Source: Acanthochlamys bracteata | Lineage: Eukaryota; Streptophyta; Magnoliopsida; Pandanales; Velloziaceae | Length of the DNA stretch: 64,000 nt | Reading direction: 5' to 3' | Assembly: GCA_019914995.1 (NCBI GenBank) | Contig: CM034140.1 | Coordinates: forward strand, 5,642,001 to 5,706,000 | Shown: piece after piece, positions 37,990 through 50,100 of the stretch | Layout: each line of letters opens with the position of its first letter | How positions within the stretch are numbered: the first letter of the stretch is position 1 | Program-made: the position numbers and the translations under genes | The notes under the pieces: model-generated | The model's input: the letters and a program-made list of their open reading frames with translations, nothing else | What the model was told of the DNA's origin: nothing | Database searches by the model: none

Positions 37990-38950
37990 TATATTCTGAC
38001 AAAATATTTTATTTCTCATCTATGAAAATACAATCCTTTATGAATTCCTCATCCAGAAAAGAGCAATCAGTGAGCGATATTACTTCAGCAATGGCATTAT
38101 CCACGTCTTGCCAGACATGCCAACTGTCTCCAGTATAGGAGTGGTAAACTCTTTGATGAAATTGCAGATAGATCTTGTTTATTTGAGTCAGCATAGGCAA
38201 CTACAAGCTTCTTTTTTCTGTATTGCTTAGAGAAAACTGCTTCCAAAGTTCCTGCTTGAAGTCTTCCATATCTAATATTGTAGATTCCCTTGCCCATGAA
38301 ACCATACTTGCAACGCCATCATTTTGGGGATGCATTTTGAGATAAGATAATATTTATCTTGATGGTTTCATCTTATATGATCATAGCATTGAAGTACTGC
38401 TCCATACGACATAAAAAGTTTTCTAGTAAAGTAGTATTTCAGACGTCATTATAGGTGAACAGTTTAACTTCATCTAAGCTCCGCACATTGACGGTGGTAC
38501 TAGTGATGTGATTGGTAGCTAAGATGCGCTTTTCCGCGCTAGTCTTGACGAACTTCCTCCACTTCTGTGGGAATGGTACGCATTTTGTATTCAACGAAAT
38601 AGCGTAAAGTAGAGACATCTTGAATGAAGGCGCTAAAGTCCCTTTAGAAAGAGTTGCTAATATTGGATAGACGTCTTCACAGCATGGATAAATCTCGATA
38701 TTCCATTTTCAAATCATCAAGACATTTACTAAACTCCTTAACATTAGAATCCATATGTGAAACGGTTTGCTCCAAATCGATATCATATGGTTGTATATTA
38801 TCCATAAATGGGGCATTGGACTTGCTAACAGTTTTGATTAGTGCACGTTACTCATTCCTTGTGCGAACTTTCTCCTGCAGGACCTCCTCCGTAGTGGCAA
38901 TGTCTAGCGGCATGGGCATTGCTATAGAGTCGTTGCTATTGTATCCCCAC
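37990..38950 (-). pseudogene. Decayed Ty3/gypsy gag-like fragment
   Basis: Read on the minus strand, short pieces such as LENFLCRMEQYFNAM, FSAFIQDVSTLRYF and LQAGTLEAVFSKQYRKKK resemble the gag region of plant gypsy elements (ENFLWxMEQYF-type motif before a WW-containing segment). Stops and frame changes interrupt it at least six times. No protease, reverse transcriptase or integrase follows. The family assignment rests mainly on one motif. Confidence 0.4.
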
Positions 38951-39363
38951 CGTCAAATTTTTGGTTGTCATATTAACTATCATAGGAGTAGAGTTTCAAT
39001 GGTACCCCTTATGACACATGAGCAACTTTTGTCCTAAATTTCTAGGTTAACATTCGAGGACTTTGAAAGAATTATTATTGAATGGAGTAAAGGAGAATGA
39101 TAAAATATGGATGAAAGGAAAGTTTCGATATAATACTTGAAGAGGTTATAAGAGTTTTGATATTTGTAACGCTTTTCAAGTGAAGATTTTTCTTCTCTAT
39201 TTCTAGCCCTTCACCATTTTACCAAACAAAGTAAAGATTATTTTGAGCTGATGATAGAAAATTTTTTTACTGAACAAATCTTTTAAAATATCATGCAAAT
39301 ATCTAATAAATAAATATCTAAAAATTTTAGAGTATTCGATAATTCTCTAACGTATCGGCTTTC

Positions 39364-39640
39364 TTGGGTACTTTTGTGTGTGCCTTTGTGGAGAAGTTCT
39401 TGGGTCAAATCTTATGGCATGTTACACGCTGCTCCTTCCTTCCCCGCGTTCGACTCTCCACCGCTGCCGATCACCTTCTTGTTCCTCCGGCCATCTTCTG
39501 TCCTCTCTACTATTGCCTCTCTGCCTCACTGGACGGACATCATCGCCGCACCAAACTCCAAGAGGTTGTTGCCTCCCAGTAACTTGGTCGCCACGCGGAT
39601 CTCCGTCACTTTGTAAGCTTAAAGTACTTGGTTGTTAGGT
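39364..39640. other. Isolated GC-rich patch with overlapping open frames
   Basis: Three plus-strand frames stay open at once across a CT-rich, GC-rich stretch. This usually reflects composition rather than coding. I recognise no protein. It lies about 300 bases left of the copia element. Confidence 0.3.
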
Positions 39641-39929
39641 GGATGCTTTTGCCAAGAAACTTGCATATACGACGCCACTTCGAGTAGCTCTTATAAAATT
39701 GAGGTGCGTATTAATTATTCATGTGAAGTTCTTCAGTTAAACATATGACTTCGTATTGTTTGTTTATTTTACGATCTTGTGACAGCACTTTGTTTATCTA
39801 CTTTTCGAGCTTCCTGTAATATAAGTTAGAGTTGCAATAATATATTCTATTTGTTTTCGAATTTCTGAGGAGAGCTTATGATAACAAATTCAATGAAGAA
39901 TAAAGTAATAAAGTTAAAACAGTTGAAAG

Positions 39930-40118
39930 TGTTAGATTATATGAACTTATATATAGGCCCATCTTATTTAAGGCCCGTTTAGTATTACTTTAGTCCCACA
40001 TTAATTATATTTATCAGTTAGACTCTTATAGTTAGCTATATATATGTAGCTATTAGATGTAAAACAATAATCAACTATTATCATCAATTTTATCATATTT
40101 TTTTCTCAATTCGTTTCA
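39930..40118 (+). repeat. Left LTR of the copia element
   Basis: Starts TGTTAGATTATATGAAC and ends TTTCA. It aligns along its full length with the right LTR and contains TATATATATGTAGC in the promoter-like middle part. Confidence 0.9.
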
Positions 40119-40249
40119 TAATTTCAGAGCCATTCGATCTTGAGAATTTTCTCAAGTTTCACTTTAATTAAATTTTATTTTTATCTTTTCTTTTCATCAA
40201 ATTTAAAACTTTTTTTTTCCAGTTTAATTTGGAATCAGTATGACTATTT

Positions 40250-41429
40250 CTTATTCTCATTGTCACAAGTCTGGTCATTTTGTAGATAGTTGTTTTCAAC
40301 TTTACCCATATTTATTTTACAATACCATAAGCAAATGAAGGCGAAAGGTTTTTTTTCTTCAAATTGCTCTCAAAATCCTCAAGCACATATCGTTGATAGT
40401 GCACCGACAGCTCGTCAGATCTCTCCTGACTTTTCAGATATTAAATATCGTCTTACCCAATTAGAGCTCCAGCTTCAACAACAGTCATCATTTGTTGGCT
40501 CCTCTATATCTGCCTTTTCTGCCTCTCCAGGTATGTCTTCTTCTTGGATATTAAATTCTGTTGCTTCTTATCACATGACTTCGAATGAGTCTTTATTATC
40601 CAAAACTATATCTTTGCTATCATATTTTTCATCCCTACACACAGTCGATAGTTCACAGTTACTCATTAGCAAATCTGGATGTCTTATTTCAGATACTCTA
40701 ACTTTACACTTTGTCCTACATGTTCTAAACATTACTTTTAATCTGATATCCATCAGTAGTCTTTGCGAGAGTGGATTCATTATTACTTTTGATTCTCTTA
40801 CTTGCAATGTAAAGGATCCTCATACTGGTCAAATGATTGGTTGTGCTCGTAGAAATGTACGACTCTATTACTTAGAATATTTTCATATTTCTTTATCTAA
40901 TCTTTCCACTATTACTTATGCTGTTGTTGTTTCATCTACTGCTGATTTGTGGCATAGATGTTTGGGTCATATTTCTGACTCTCGATTTAAAATTTTATTT
41001 CAAAGTGGAACCCTCAGGCAAGGATCTTTTTCACCACTATCTACATGTACAGGTTGTAAATTGGCAAAATATTTAGCTCTTCCTTTCACTAAAAGTTTAT
41101 CTAAAACCAAACGTCCCTTTGAGTTAGTTCATTCTGACATTTGGGACCCTACACCTATCTCATCAATGACTGGCTTTCTCTATTATGTAAATTTTATTGA
41201 TGATTATACTCGTTATATTTGGGTTTATCTCATGCGCAATCGATCGGATCTTCCTTCTATTTATAACCGATTCACCGCTATGATCCATACTCAGTTTAAC
41301 TGTAGAGTTAACATTTTTTGCTCTGATTGCGCTCGTGAGTATCTGTCATCTACCATGAGATCAATCTTACAATCTCATAATACTCTTTTTTGCAGTCATG
41401 TTCTTACACTCATTAATAGAATGGGGTAA
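40250..41429 (+). pseudogene. Copia gag zinc knuckle, protease and integrase N-terminal part, inactivated
   Basis: A knuckle-like CHKSGHFVDSC at about 40258-40295 lacks its first Cys (Ser instead). The protease motif reads WILNSVASYHMT where active copies have WILDSGAS, so the catalytic Asp is Asn and the Gly is Val. The pre-integrase motif LWHRCLGHIS is present. The integrase core begins HSDIWDP..FIDDYTRYIWVY and reaches CSDCAREY before the frame stops at 41429. Gag sequence upstream of the knuckle is almost absent: only about 135 bases separate it from the left LTR. Confidence 0.85.
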
Positions 41430-42511
41430 TAAAACGCAAGCATCGTCATATTTTGGAGACTGCTCGTGCTTTTTTATTATCCTATTCTGTACCTCAAATA
41501 TTTTGGGCAGAGGCAATTCTTACGTCAGTTAATCTTATCAATATTATTCTATCATTTGTTTTATCTGACAATACCTCTTATGAGAGTCTTTTTTCTTCTC
41601 CTCCTAATTATAGCATGCTTCGCACTTTTGGATATACTTGTTTTGTTCTTCTTCCTCCGACTGAGCGCACGAAACTGTCTGCTACTTCAGCTAAGTGTGT
41701 CCTTCTTGACATTAATTTCGAGCATAAAGGATATCGTTGTTATGATCCTTTGGCTCGTCGTCTTCGTATTTCCCGACATGTCATATTTTCTGAAAATATA
41801 CCTTATTTTTCTACATCTTCTGATGTCGAATTCTTAACATCACCAAATACACATACTTTTATATCATCTACTCAGTATTCTAATGTTTCCATGGATCCAA
41901 CTCATTTACTTTCTTCTAATAGTACAGTCCCTTCTACGATAGTTCTGACGATGGCACATGAGGATCCTCCATATTCTTCTTCTACTTCAAGTTCACTATC
42001 TTCACATTTATCACCATCCTCACATCCACCTCAACCACCACATACTCATCAATCACAACGAGTTCACAGACCACTTGATCAGTTTACCCTAAATTGTTCT
42101 GGTCCACTAGATAGATTCGGCTTTACCACATTATGCTCTTATTCTCCACAGTTTCATTCTTTTCTTACTTTTATACATACTACTCGAGAGCCTAGTTCTT
42201 ATCAAAAAGCAATTCAGTATCTAAAGTGGCAGAAGGCTATAGTAGAAGAGTTTCATATTTTTCAGAAAACATATACTTGGAATGTTGTCCCACTTCCAGA
42301 GGGAGCTCAGATTATTAGTTGTAAATGGGTTTTCAAAATGAAATATAAACCCGACGAATCTATTGAGCGGCATAAAACTCGTCTTGTTGCTCGAGGATTT
42401 ACTCAAGAGCATGGAATTGATTATAATGAGACATTTATTCATGTAGCTCAGATGACCACAGTTTGTACCTTATTAGCTATTGCTGCAGTACGTCGGTGGC
42501 CTCTTTATTAG
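41430..42511 (+). pseudogene. Copia integrase C-terminal part and start of reverse transcriptase
   Basis: After a frame change near 41429 the reading continues with ETARAFLLSYSVPQIFWAEA and FGYTCFVLLPP, the integrase C-terminal region. Next is a Ser/Pro-rich linker and the reverse transcriptase opening WNVVPLPEGAQIISCKWVFK and RLVARGFTQEHGIDYNETF. A stop at 42509-42511 interrupts just before DMKNAFLHG. Confidence 0.85.
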
Positions 42512-43161
42512 ATGGACATGAAGAATGCATTTCTTCATGGTACTTTATCCGAGATTGTTTATATGCAGCATACTCCAGATCTCTCTACACTACCAGGTCA
42601 TGTATATCGGCTTGGTCATGTTATTTATGGACTCAAATAGCTCCTAGAGCTTGGTTTGAGTGTTTTGGACGAGCTATTACGGAGGCAGGTTCTCAGCAGA
42701 GTTTTCAGGATCACTTCTTATTTGTACGATCCTCACCGCAAGGGAGGATATTTTTATTATTATATGTAGATGATATGATTATAACAGGAGATGATTCAGC
42801 AGGAATAGCAGCAACTCAAAGACATCTTCGTCAACAATTTCAGATGAAAAATATTGGTCATTTACGTTATTTTCTTGGATTGGAGATTGCTCAATGTGAT
42901 AGAGGTATTCTTATTTCTCAACAAAAGTATGCCTCGGATATTATTGGATCAGCAGATATATCGGATAGTAAGACAGTTGACACTCCAATGGAGCTTCATG
43001 TGAAGCTTCGTTCCACTGATGGTGAGTCTCTCACAGATCCTATTCGGTACATGCGATTAGTTGGTCAGCTTGTATATTTTTGTTTGACGAAGCCAGATAT
43101 TTCTCATGCAGTTAGTATTGGCAGTCAGTTTGTCTCTGCACCTCCGATCAGTACATTATAG
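42512..43161 (+). pseudogene. Copia reverse transcriptase remainder, frameshifted
   Basis: MDMKNAFLHGTLSEIVYMQ, with the conserved Asp, follows directly after the stop. Then a frame change near 42640 leads to FLLLYVDDMIITGDD, so the YVDD catalytic motif is intact, and to IGHLRYFLGLEIA and LVGQLVYF. The frame closes at 43161. Confidence 0.85.
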
Positions 43162-43369
43162 TGCTTTAATACGAATTCTCAGATATCTTCGAGGTACAAT
43201 TACTCGCTCACTTTTTATATCTTCTACATCAAGTTTGGAGCTTCGAGCCTTTTCAGATACAGACTAGGAAGGTGATCCAACCACCAGAAGATCTATTACA
43301 GATTTCTGTTTGTTTCTTGGTGACTCGTTGATCTCGTGACGCAGCAAAAAACATGTAGTAGTTGTATAT

Positions 43370-43711
43370 TTTTGTACAGAAGCAGAGTATAGAGCTATGG
43401 CTGTTACTACTAGAGAGATTATTCATGTGCGTAAATTGCTGTCCGATATGGACATTATACTTACAGGATCTACACCTTTATACTGTGACAACCGAAGTGC
43501 TATTCAGATTGCGAGCAATCTAATTTTTCATGAACGGACGAAACATATTGAGATTGATTGTCATTTTGTTCGTGAACATTTTTTATCAGGCACTATTTTT
43601 TTACCACATGTGACTTCTACTAATCAACTGGCAGATTTCTTTACAAAAGCACACCCTACACTGAGATTTCAGATATTATTGAGAAAACTCATGTTGTTTG
43701 ATCCTTCGTGA
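43370..43711 (+). pseudogene. Copia RNase H end
   Basis: Contains TEAEYRAMA, LYCDNRSAIQIASN, HERTKHIEIDCHFVREH and LADFFTKA, the usual copia RNase H C-terminal motifs. The stretch between 43161 and 43370 is frameshifted. The purine tract and right LTR follow. Confidence 0.88.
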
Positions 43712-43724
43712 GTTTGAGGGAGCG

Positions 43725-43915
43725 TGTTAGATTATGTGGACTTATATATAGGCCCATCTTATTTAAGGCCAGTTTAGTATTACGTTAGTCCCACATTGAT
43801 TATATTTATTAGTTAGACTCTTATAATTGGCTATACATATGTAACTATTAAATATAAAACAAAAATCAACTATTATCATCAATTTTGTCATATTTTTTTT
43901 TCTCAATTGGTTTGA
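43725..43915 (+). repeat. Right LTR of the copia element
   Basis: Starts TGTTAGATTATGTGGAC after the purine tract. The expected terminal TTTCA reads TTTGA, or the last two bases were lost and a target-duplication-like GAAAT follows; the two readings cannot be separated by eye. Confidence 0.88.
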
Positions 43916-44832
43916 AATAATCGAAATAGATTGAAGCTTGATTTTTACCGGTTTGTGTTGATTGGCTCAATTCTGCAATCCCAGAGGATACTTTAGACTG
44001 TAATATTCTAAAGAAACTACGATCTTGGATCCTGGTGTCAGTGAACGAAAGCCCTTCATCTGAAAATTTAATGGATATATCTGTCTCGTTCATAAATAGC
44101 TCTAGTAGAGAAATGGTTATTTTCAAATACAAGTGGGAAGTGCTGATCAATTTGATGTTCAATGTCAACAAAATTAAGTCTGAATTTATGCACTATAGTT
44201 TTATCCAAGAACCTACCTTTTTATCATAGTCATGAACTTTGGCTTGCAGAATATTCTCAGGGGTTGAAATTTACAACTTAAATTGCTGAATTCTTAATGG
44301 TTTGAAGTCTTTATTGCTTCATGTATGATATATGCGGCATGACTATTAGCAATAGTAATTAGCCTTCCACTTTTTGTTTCCCATAAGTTGGAATGATCAT
44401 TCTCCTTGCCTAAAGGCGATCTTATTTTCTTTGTTATCAAAACAAATGTGGTTATTCTCCTCGTTATAATTTATGCTTGCAAGCAAACTAGTTTGATTCA
44501 ACAATTTTTCCAGTGTTTCATCTACACGCTGTTTCAGATGATGTTCTCAATTGTAAGGAAAATCTATTTAATTGACGTCTCTATGTAACATGTAGTACCT
44601 ATGTAAGTCTCTCCTGATTCTGTTGCTTTACATTTCAGGAATAAAACCTTTCATCTGTGACTACAGATCCCCTGATATTCTGCCTACCATTATTCTCATC
44701 CACCACTGGTTGAAAGACTTTCTGCGCTTGATGATACTAACAGTAAGAAGGAAGATTAAAGACTAAGCATGGCATTCCAATATTTGAGGATATAGCTTGA
44801 TTTATTGCAAGAAAGGTGCTAGAATGAGCTTA
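43916..44832. other. Unassigned AT-rich spacer
   Basis: I see no gene, clear repeat or element in this stretch between the copia element and a family B MITE. Confidence 0.5.
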
Positions 44833-45126
44833 GGACGTGTTTTAAATATCCGTAATTGAGTTTCGTAAAAGTGAAAAATAGAAAGTAAAATTTTTTGAAA
44901 AATAAAATAGAAGTGGAGTTTAGTATTCGTATTTCAATAATTTTTGAAAGTGTGTTAAAAATTAAAAAATATAATTATATTGGGAATATGTAATAAAAAA
45001 ATTAGAACTAAAATTTAGCATATGAAAGTAGAGTTTTAACTTTTTTGTATAATTAAAATATATGAACTATTTAAAATTTAAAATTTGATCGAAAAAAATA
45101 AAATTACAGAAATTTGAAATACGCCA
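44833..45126. mobile_element. MITE, family B, 294 bp
   Basis: The ends GGACGTGTTTTAAAT and ATTTGAAATACGCCA are inverse complements with a few changes. TTA flanks both sides (44830-44832 and 45127-45129). It is in the same orientation as the copy at 11343, and the body aligns through most of its length. Confidence 0.78.
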
Positions 45127-45959
45127 TTACAGGCTAACTAATCTAGGAGCTATTGGGGGAGAAAATTATTTCACTTTTGAAGGCCTCACCTGGTTATGTT
45201 GTAAGGCTATATCAGTTATTACATCAATGTGGTCTGGCTACAGTTTAATTGATGATGTTAAGAACTTTTGGGGTTTATGTCCAATTCGATATGCACAATT
45301 TTCGAATTAAATAATTGTTATTGTTGTGTTCTCCATTTTTGTTGTTGTTGTACTATGCTCTTGACCAATGATGTTTGTCTTTTTATCATTCGATTGAGGC
45401 AGCAGACTTCTGTATGAATTGATACCGCCTTCAAAACAACAATGTCTTCAAAATGTCCGTACGGTCGGACAAGTGCTTAAGATAAAAAAAAAATTTTTAA
45501 ATTATTGTAATGCTTTTTCGAATAATGAGTTTGAATTTTTTATTTTAAAAATAATAATTTAATATATATATATTATAGTATATAATTTTAAATTTTTAAA
45601 AATTTAAAAAGACATGCCTTGTGTTATACTGCTAAATTACTAAATATTATGTTTATTTTTATGTTTGTGTGTTATTTTAGATCTGGCATGTATTATAAGA
45701 TGCATTCTATTTCCATCCCCGCTTATGTACAAAATCCACAATAATTACAAAGTAATTAAGGGTTGACAAAATTGTGCAATCCAAGGAAAGCAACACCTTG
45801 GCTTTATTCTTCCTTCAATAATAATAATCTCTCAAAACTATTAGTTTGCTCATATATTATTATTAAATAATTAACAATGATAAATAAATGTTTAAAATGT
45901 GAATAAAAATTACAAAATACTAAAACTACTAAATTTAAATAAATAGTTGAGGCAAGATA

Positions 45960-46473
45960 TCTTCTCTTATTGCCTTACAATGTGAATCCACTCCCAATCA
46001 CAACTCAAGAGCCACCGTCTCTCCTCAAGTCCTATTCACTTTCTTTCTCGGATTCTCCATCTTAAACTCTCTCCTTTCTTCAAGAATTTTTTTTTGTTAT
46101 TCTTCTCTGCTTCTGAATTGATGAGCCTGACAGCAGTCCAATCCATTCTCAAAGTTCCTCTTTGATAATTGATTCCTGCTCACAACCACACTTCTCTATC
46201 TGGGTATCTTTTCTTCTTTTTTTTTCCCATTAAGTCTTGCCTTTTTTCCCCCTTTGAAAGTATGGCTAGTGGTAATAACATAATCTCTTCTTGTTCTTGA
46301 ACTGTGTTTGAGAATTTATACTTTGTTTTTATCATGATCTGATAGTTGATTTGGTGGATTTCTGAATTTAATGCAACTAATAAATGGTAGCAGGTCTGTG
46401 TTCAATTAAACAAACACATAGGCCCCAAGGATATGAACTTGGGTTTTTGATCAGGTATTGGCTTGAATAAGAA
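45960..46473 (+). promoter_or_regulatory. 5' UTR, probably with an intron, and promoter of the bZIP gene
   Basis: From about 45990 the sequence becomes CT-rich, as in plant leaders. A donor near 46203 (CTGG|GTATCT) and an acceptor near 46393 (GGTAGCAG|GT) or 46454 (TGATCAG|GT) suggest a leader intron. The exact ends are uncertain. Confidence 0.4.
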
Positions 46474-47142
46474 ATGGATGATGGAGAAGTGGACTTGTCA
46501 AGTCATTTGTTTTTGCCAAATCCTGATATGTCAAACAGCTTTGATGATCTCTTGAGGAATACCAGCACATGCACACACACCCACACTTGCAATCCCCCAG
46601 GTCCGTTGGCTGCTCATACACATACTTGTTATCATACTCATACACGAGTTCTCTCCTCCAGTGACAAAGAGACAACTGAGGGTGATGTGGAACGGAAAAG
46701 ACCTCGGAAGCCACTAGGGAATCGAGAGGCAGTACGCAAGTATAGGGAGAAGAAGAAGGCGCATGCTGCTTTTTTGGAGGAAGAAGTTAAGAAGCTTCAG
46801 TTGGTTAACCAGCAGCTTGTGAGGAGATTACAAGGGCAAGCCACACTAGAAGCTGAGGTGATCAGACTTAGGAGCTTGCTTGTGGACCTTCGAGCTAAGA
46901 TTGATGGTGAATTGGGTATTTTTCCTTACCAGAAGCAGTGCAATGGGGCTGGCCTGAGGTGTAACACTGATGCTCAATGTGGTGGTGGAAATCAAGAAGT
47001 GGTCGGTTGGGAAGGACGTTGTTTGCCTGCAGTAATTGATTGCCAGAACGGACATATTACACATGAGTTGGAGATGGTAGATGGAGTGAACACAATGGAT
47101 GCCATGGGGAGTTTGGTCTCGTCTGTTTCCCAGGCCGAATGA
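46474..47142 (+). CDS. bZIP24-like: Group F bZIP transcription factor, bZIP24-like, with Cys/His zinc-sensor motif
   Basis: A single uninterrupted frame encodes 222 aa; an in-frame TAA at 46468-46470 just upstream supports the start. Residues 33-57 form the Cys/His-rich motif CTHTHTCNPPGP..HTHTCYHTHT that defines plant F-bZIPs and binds Zn2+ in bZIP19/bZIP23. The basic region KPLGNREAVRKYREKKKA is at about residues 79-96. A leucine zipper follows, with heptad positions L101, L108, L115, Q122, V129 and L136. The tract FPYQKQCNGAG after the zipper resembles bZIP24 (SFQKQCNGSG-like) more than bZIP19/23, and the length is near the roughly 228 aa of bZIP24. F-bZIPs act in the nucleus: bZIP19/23 drive the zinc-deficiency response, while bZIP24 has been linked to salt stress. 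Which role applies here cannot be told from sequence alone. Confidence 0.92.
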   Translation: MDDGEVDLSSHLFLPNPDMSNSFDDLLRNTSTCTHTHTCNPPGPLAAHTHTCYHTHTRVLSSSDKETTEGDVERKRPRKPLGNREAVRKYREKKKAHAAFLEEEVKKLQLVNQQLVRRLQGQATLEAEVIRLRSLLVDLRAKIDGELGIFPYQKQCNGAGLRCNTDAQCGGGNQEVVGWEGRCLPAVIDCQNGHITHELEMVDGVNTMDAMGSLVSSVSQAE

Positions 47143-50100
47143 GAAGGTTTGAGCTATTGAAACTTCCACATTCATTTGCATAGATCTTATATAGCTCTTA
47201 AAATAATGTCATACATAGCAGGTGCTAAAATGCTTATGTAAAGACTGATAAGTATCAAGTAGAGGATTATCTCTGCAATGAGCTAATAACAAGAATAATG
47301 CCGTGTACAATTAAATAGAAAGCCTCCCATCAAATGCTTTATTGTTGGAAAGGCCTTTGTCATGTAAATATGAGATAGCGTTGCTTAGGGGAATGCAAAA
47401 AATGCTTGTATGTGAAATGTCTTTTTGTTGCAGAGAAGCTTCCTCATGTTAGATAAAGGTTATGCATCAATGCATCTGCTCTTTCTTAGATTTTGAGGAG
47501 AACTATTTCTTCTCTATACTACTGTTAGTTATTGCATATGACGACAGCTAAGGAAATTCTTCTATGATATTTAGCATTTGACATATAAGGATCATTTAAC
47601 AAACAGGCTAGATGTTGATCTGGTAGAGTATTGGCATGTTTTCTAGGTTTTTTTTTTGTTGTCAATTGTATAACTTTCTAATGACTTGGTGACACCATTT
47701 GATGTTATGTGAAGTTAGTGACTTGTAACTTTAAAATTTGGTCATAAAAAGTTTTCAGGTATCTCTTCTTGAATATATTTAACTTCTTAACCGCTCACAA
47801 CTTTTCTTTGCTGTTGCAAGTTACCTTATGTCTGACATTATGCATATGCTTTCATCATACCTGTAATGGATGTAAAGGTTAAGAAATTTCTTAGTGATTA
47901 AGTTGACAAAAAGGAAGGACACAAAAGATTCAGTTACTTTTTTGTGTATGCACTAAGCTTAATGTTATCTAGTGATGCATGGCATTAATGTCAGTTCTTA
48001 GCTGAATGCCACAGCTCAATTTAAGAATAATTATATGAACATGCTGATGTAGATTAAGTTCATGTGATAAATGACATAATATTAAATGGATAAGCTGAGA
48101 GCTGGAATTACTTGGGATAACTTTAAACTAAATGTTCAGCTATCAATCTTGTTTGTCACATTTTAAGAACGTTTAAACTAACTATTAGGGTGACGTATAC
48201 ATGGTCAGTACAAAGAATAATTCATTTGCTCAACAGAAACAAGTTGAACTAACAAAACAACACGCTGAGAGCAAGTTTTAGTTATCTTTCATAGTTTATT
48301 TGAGATAAACTAGTGACGGTTAGGTTGTCTTATAGGGTATTGTTATGTGATGAAAGTACATTATCTCTTTTTAAGTTGACCTAGAATAGCATGTCCAGCT
48401 AAAGGGACGGCATCATATTGAAGTTACAATAGGCTGTTCTTCTATTTTCTTTCTTGACTGTTGCATCATGCATGTTTTGTTGACTTTCTGGCTATTCTGA
48501 AATCTGACCACACAAGTTTAGGTGATTGGAATTAATTATCCTTTTCTAATTTTACTTTGGTATCTATTTATTATTTACATTTGTTAGATTAGGTTCACGA
48601 TTCTTGTGACGATTTGAATCCATTCCCATAATTCGAACTCATTGACTAAATGTGTTCTTCAAGTCTTATCTATTATGACAATGTTTTACTTCATAAGATG
48701 TTCTTTTTAGAGCAAAAAAGTTATCCATAGGCGTTAGCAGCTAGGATGATTTAATCGGTCAGATGATTTTCTGATTACACATTTGAAATAGTAGAAACAA
48801 TTTTGCTATATATTTTACCCTGTGAAATGCGATTTCACTTTTAATATATTTTCTTGAGCATCAGTTCACTTGAGAATTTGTCTCCTTGTTATTCATGTTC
48901 AGCCAAACTCATTAATGGTGCAAAGCTTCCATAATATGCTGATTTGTGTTAATAATGTAGTTGTTTACTCACGTACAGTTGCTTTTTATTTCTAGTAACA
49001 CACAGTTGCTTAGATACAAACATGTATGCACTGCTGTATTTGACTTTTGCTAATTTATGGAACTCCTCAGGGTACACCTAACTTTTTATAAAAGGTATGC
49101 GAGTGAAAAGCAAATATTCCTAGATTATTATTATTTTATTTTTTATTTTCTTTCTTGAAACAGCCTATATTTGACCTAACGGTTTCATTGGTTATCTGAG
49201 ATTTATACCAGATTCATGACGTTTTCTTCAAACATTTTAATTGTGTCATTCTTCACGAATGGCAATAAACTCTTTAGAAATTATTATTGACGTCTTACAA
49301 TTTAAGTGGTATAGCATCTTTTTATTGTATTATCCTCTTTTCTTTAAAATGCTAGCGAACCATGATAGGGTATCACTTTTGTTATTTCATTTTCTTCTCA
49401 CTGCTTACTTTACATTCTAGAATTGGCAATGAGCTGGCTAATATTGATGTTGATATTAGATTATCAAATGGATCTACATAGCGACTATAAAAAATTCTTT
49501 AAGAAGCCATGTGGTATCGCAATTCTAGGAAAACATGAGGTAGCTGTGATGTGATCCCTGATTCATTTAACTGCAGGAGAGGGTAACATTTACAATTGCT
49601 TCCTGTATTATACTGTGGCTCTTCATCATTGTACATTCTTTAGCATTGAATCAATTGGAACGGTTGTTTTCTTGGTGTATCTATTATGTTTTCTTGTATA
49701 CCTCTTTTTCGAACTTTCGTAGCATCCTCTGAGGCACATATACTTTTAATTTCTGTTAATAGAATGCGGGTTGCAGAAAAATCAATTTCTAGAGTTGTAT
49801 ACTTGTTTTTGTTTCAGTTCCATCTCAACAGTGCCTTGCAAGTGAATGCAGTATAGATTCTGATGCTAAAACACCAACATTTCTCTCTTTGCTTTTGGAA
49901 GCTTTAACAAGCTTCTTATGCGATATGAAAATGACTATGCTGATGTTGCTGATAGATACCGAACCATTGAAAGGTCTCCTCCGCAGCAGTTGAAAATCCA
50001 TTACTGGATGCTCATTAACAAAAATTCAAGATCTAAAGAATCATTTCGGGTGTGTTTTTTCACACCTTATACAAAAGTTAATTATTTTTATAATATTATT

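Larger units (their letters stand above)
39930..43915 (+). mobile_element. Ty1/copia LTR retrotransposon with both LTRs, coding region broken
   Basis: LTRs of about 190 bp bound a 3.6 kb interior in the copia order: zinc knuckle, protease, integrase, reverse transcriptase, RNase H. A primer-binding-site relic follows the left LTR (TAATTTCAGAGCC, compare TGGTATCAGAGCC). A purine-rich tract GAGGGAGCG precedes the right LTR. Flanks GAAAG (39925-39929) and GAAAT (after 43913) look like a five-base target duplication with one change. By eye the LTRs differ at about 15-16 of 189 positions plus a short indel, so the insertion is not recent. It cannot encode a complete polyprotein now. Confidence 0.93.

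Noticed and set aside
39364-39640. Three overlapping plus-strand ORFs of 72-86 codons
   Set aside because: All three frames are open at once over a CT/GC-rich patch, no protein family is recognisable, and no splice context supports one frame.
46567-46645. CA-rich stretch in the bZIP gene as a microsatellite insertion
   Set aside because: It encodes the Cys/His motif typical of group F bZIPs in the expected place, so it is conserved coding sequence.
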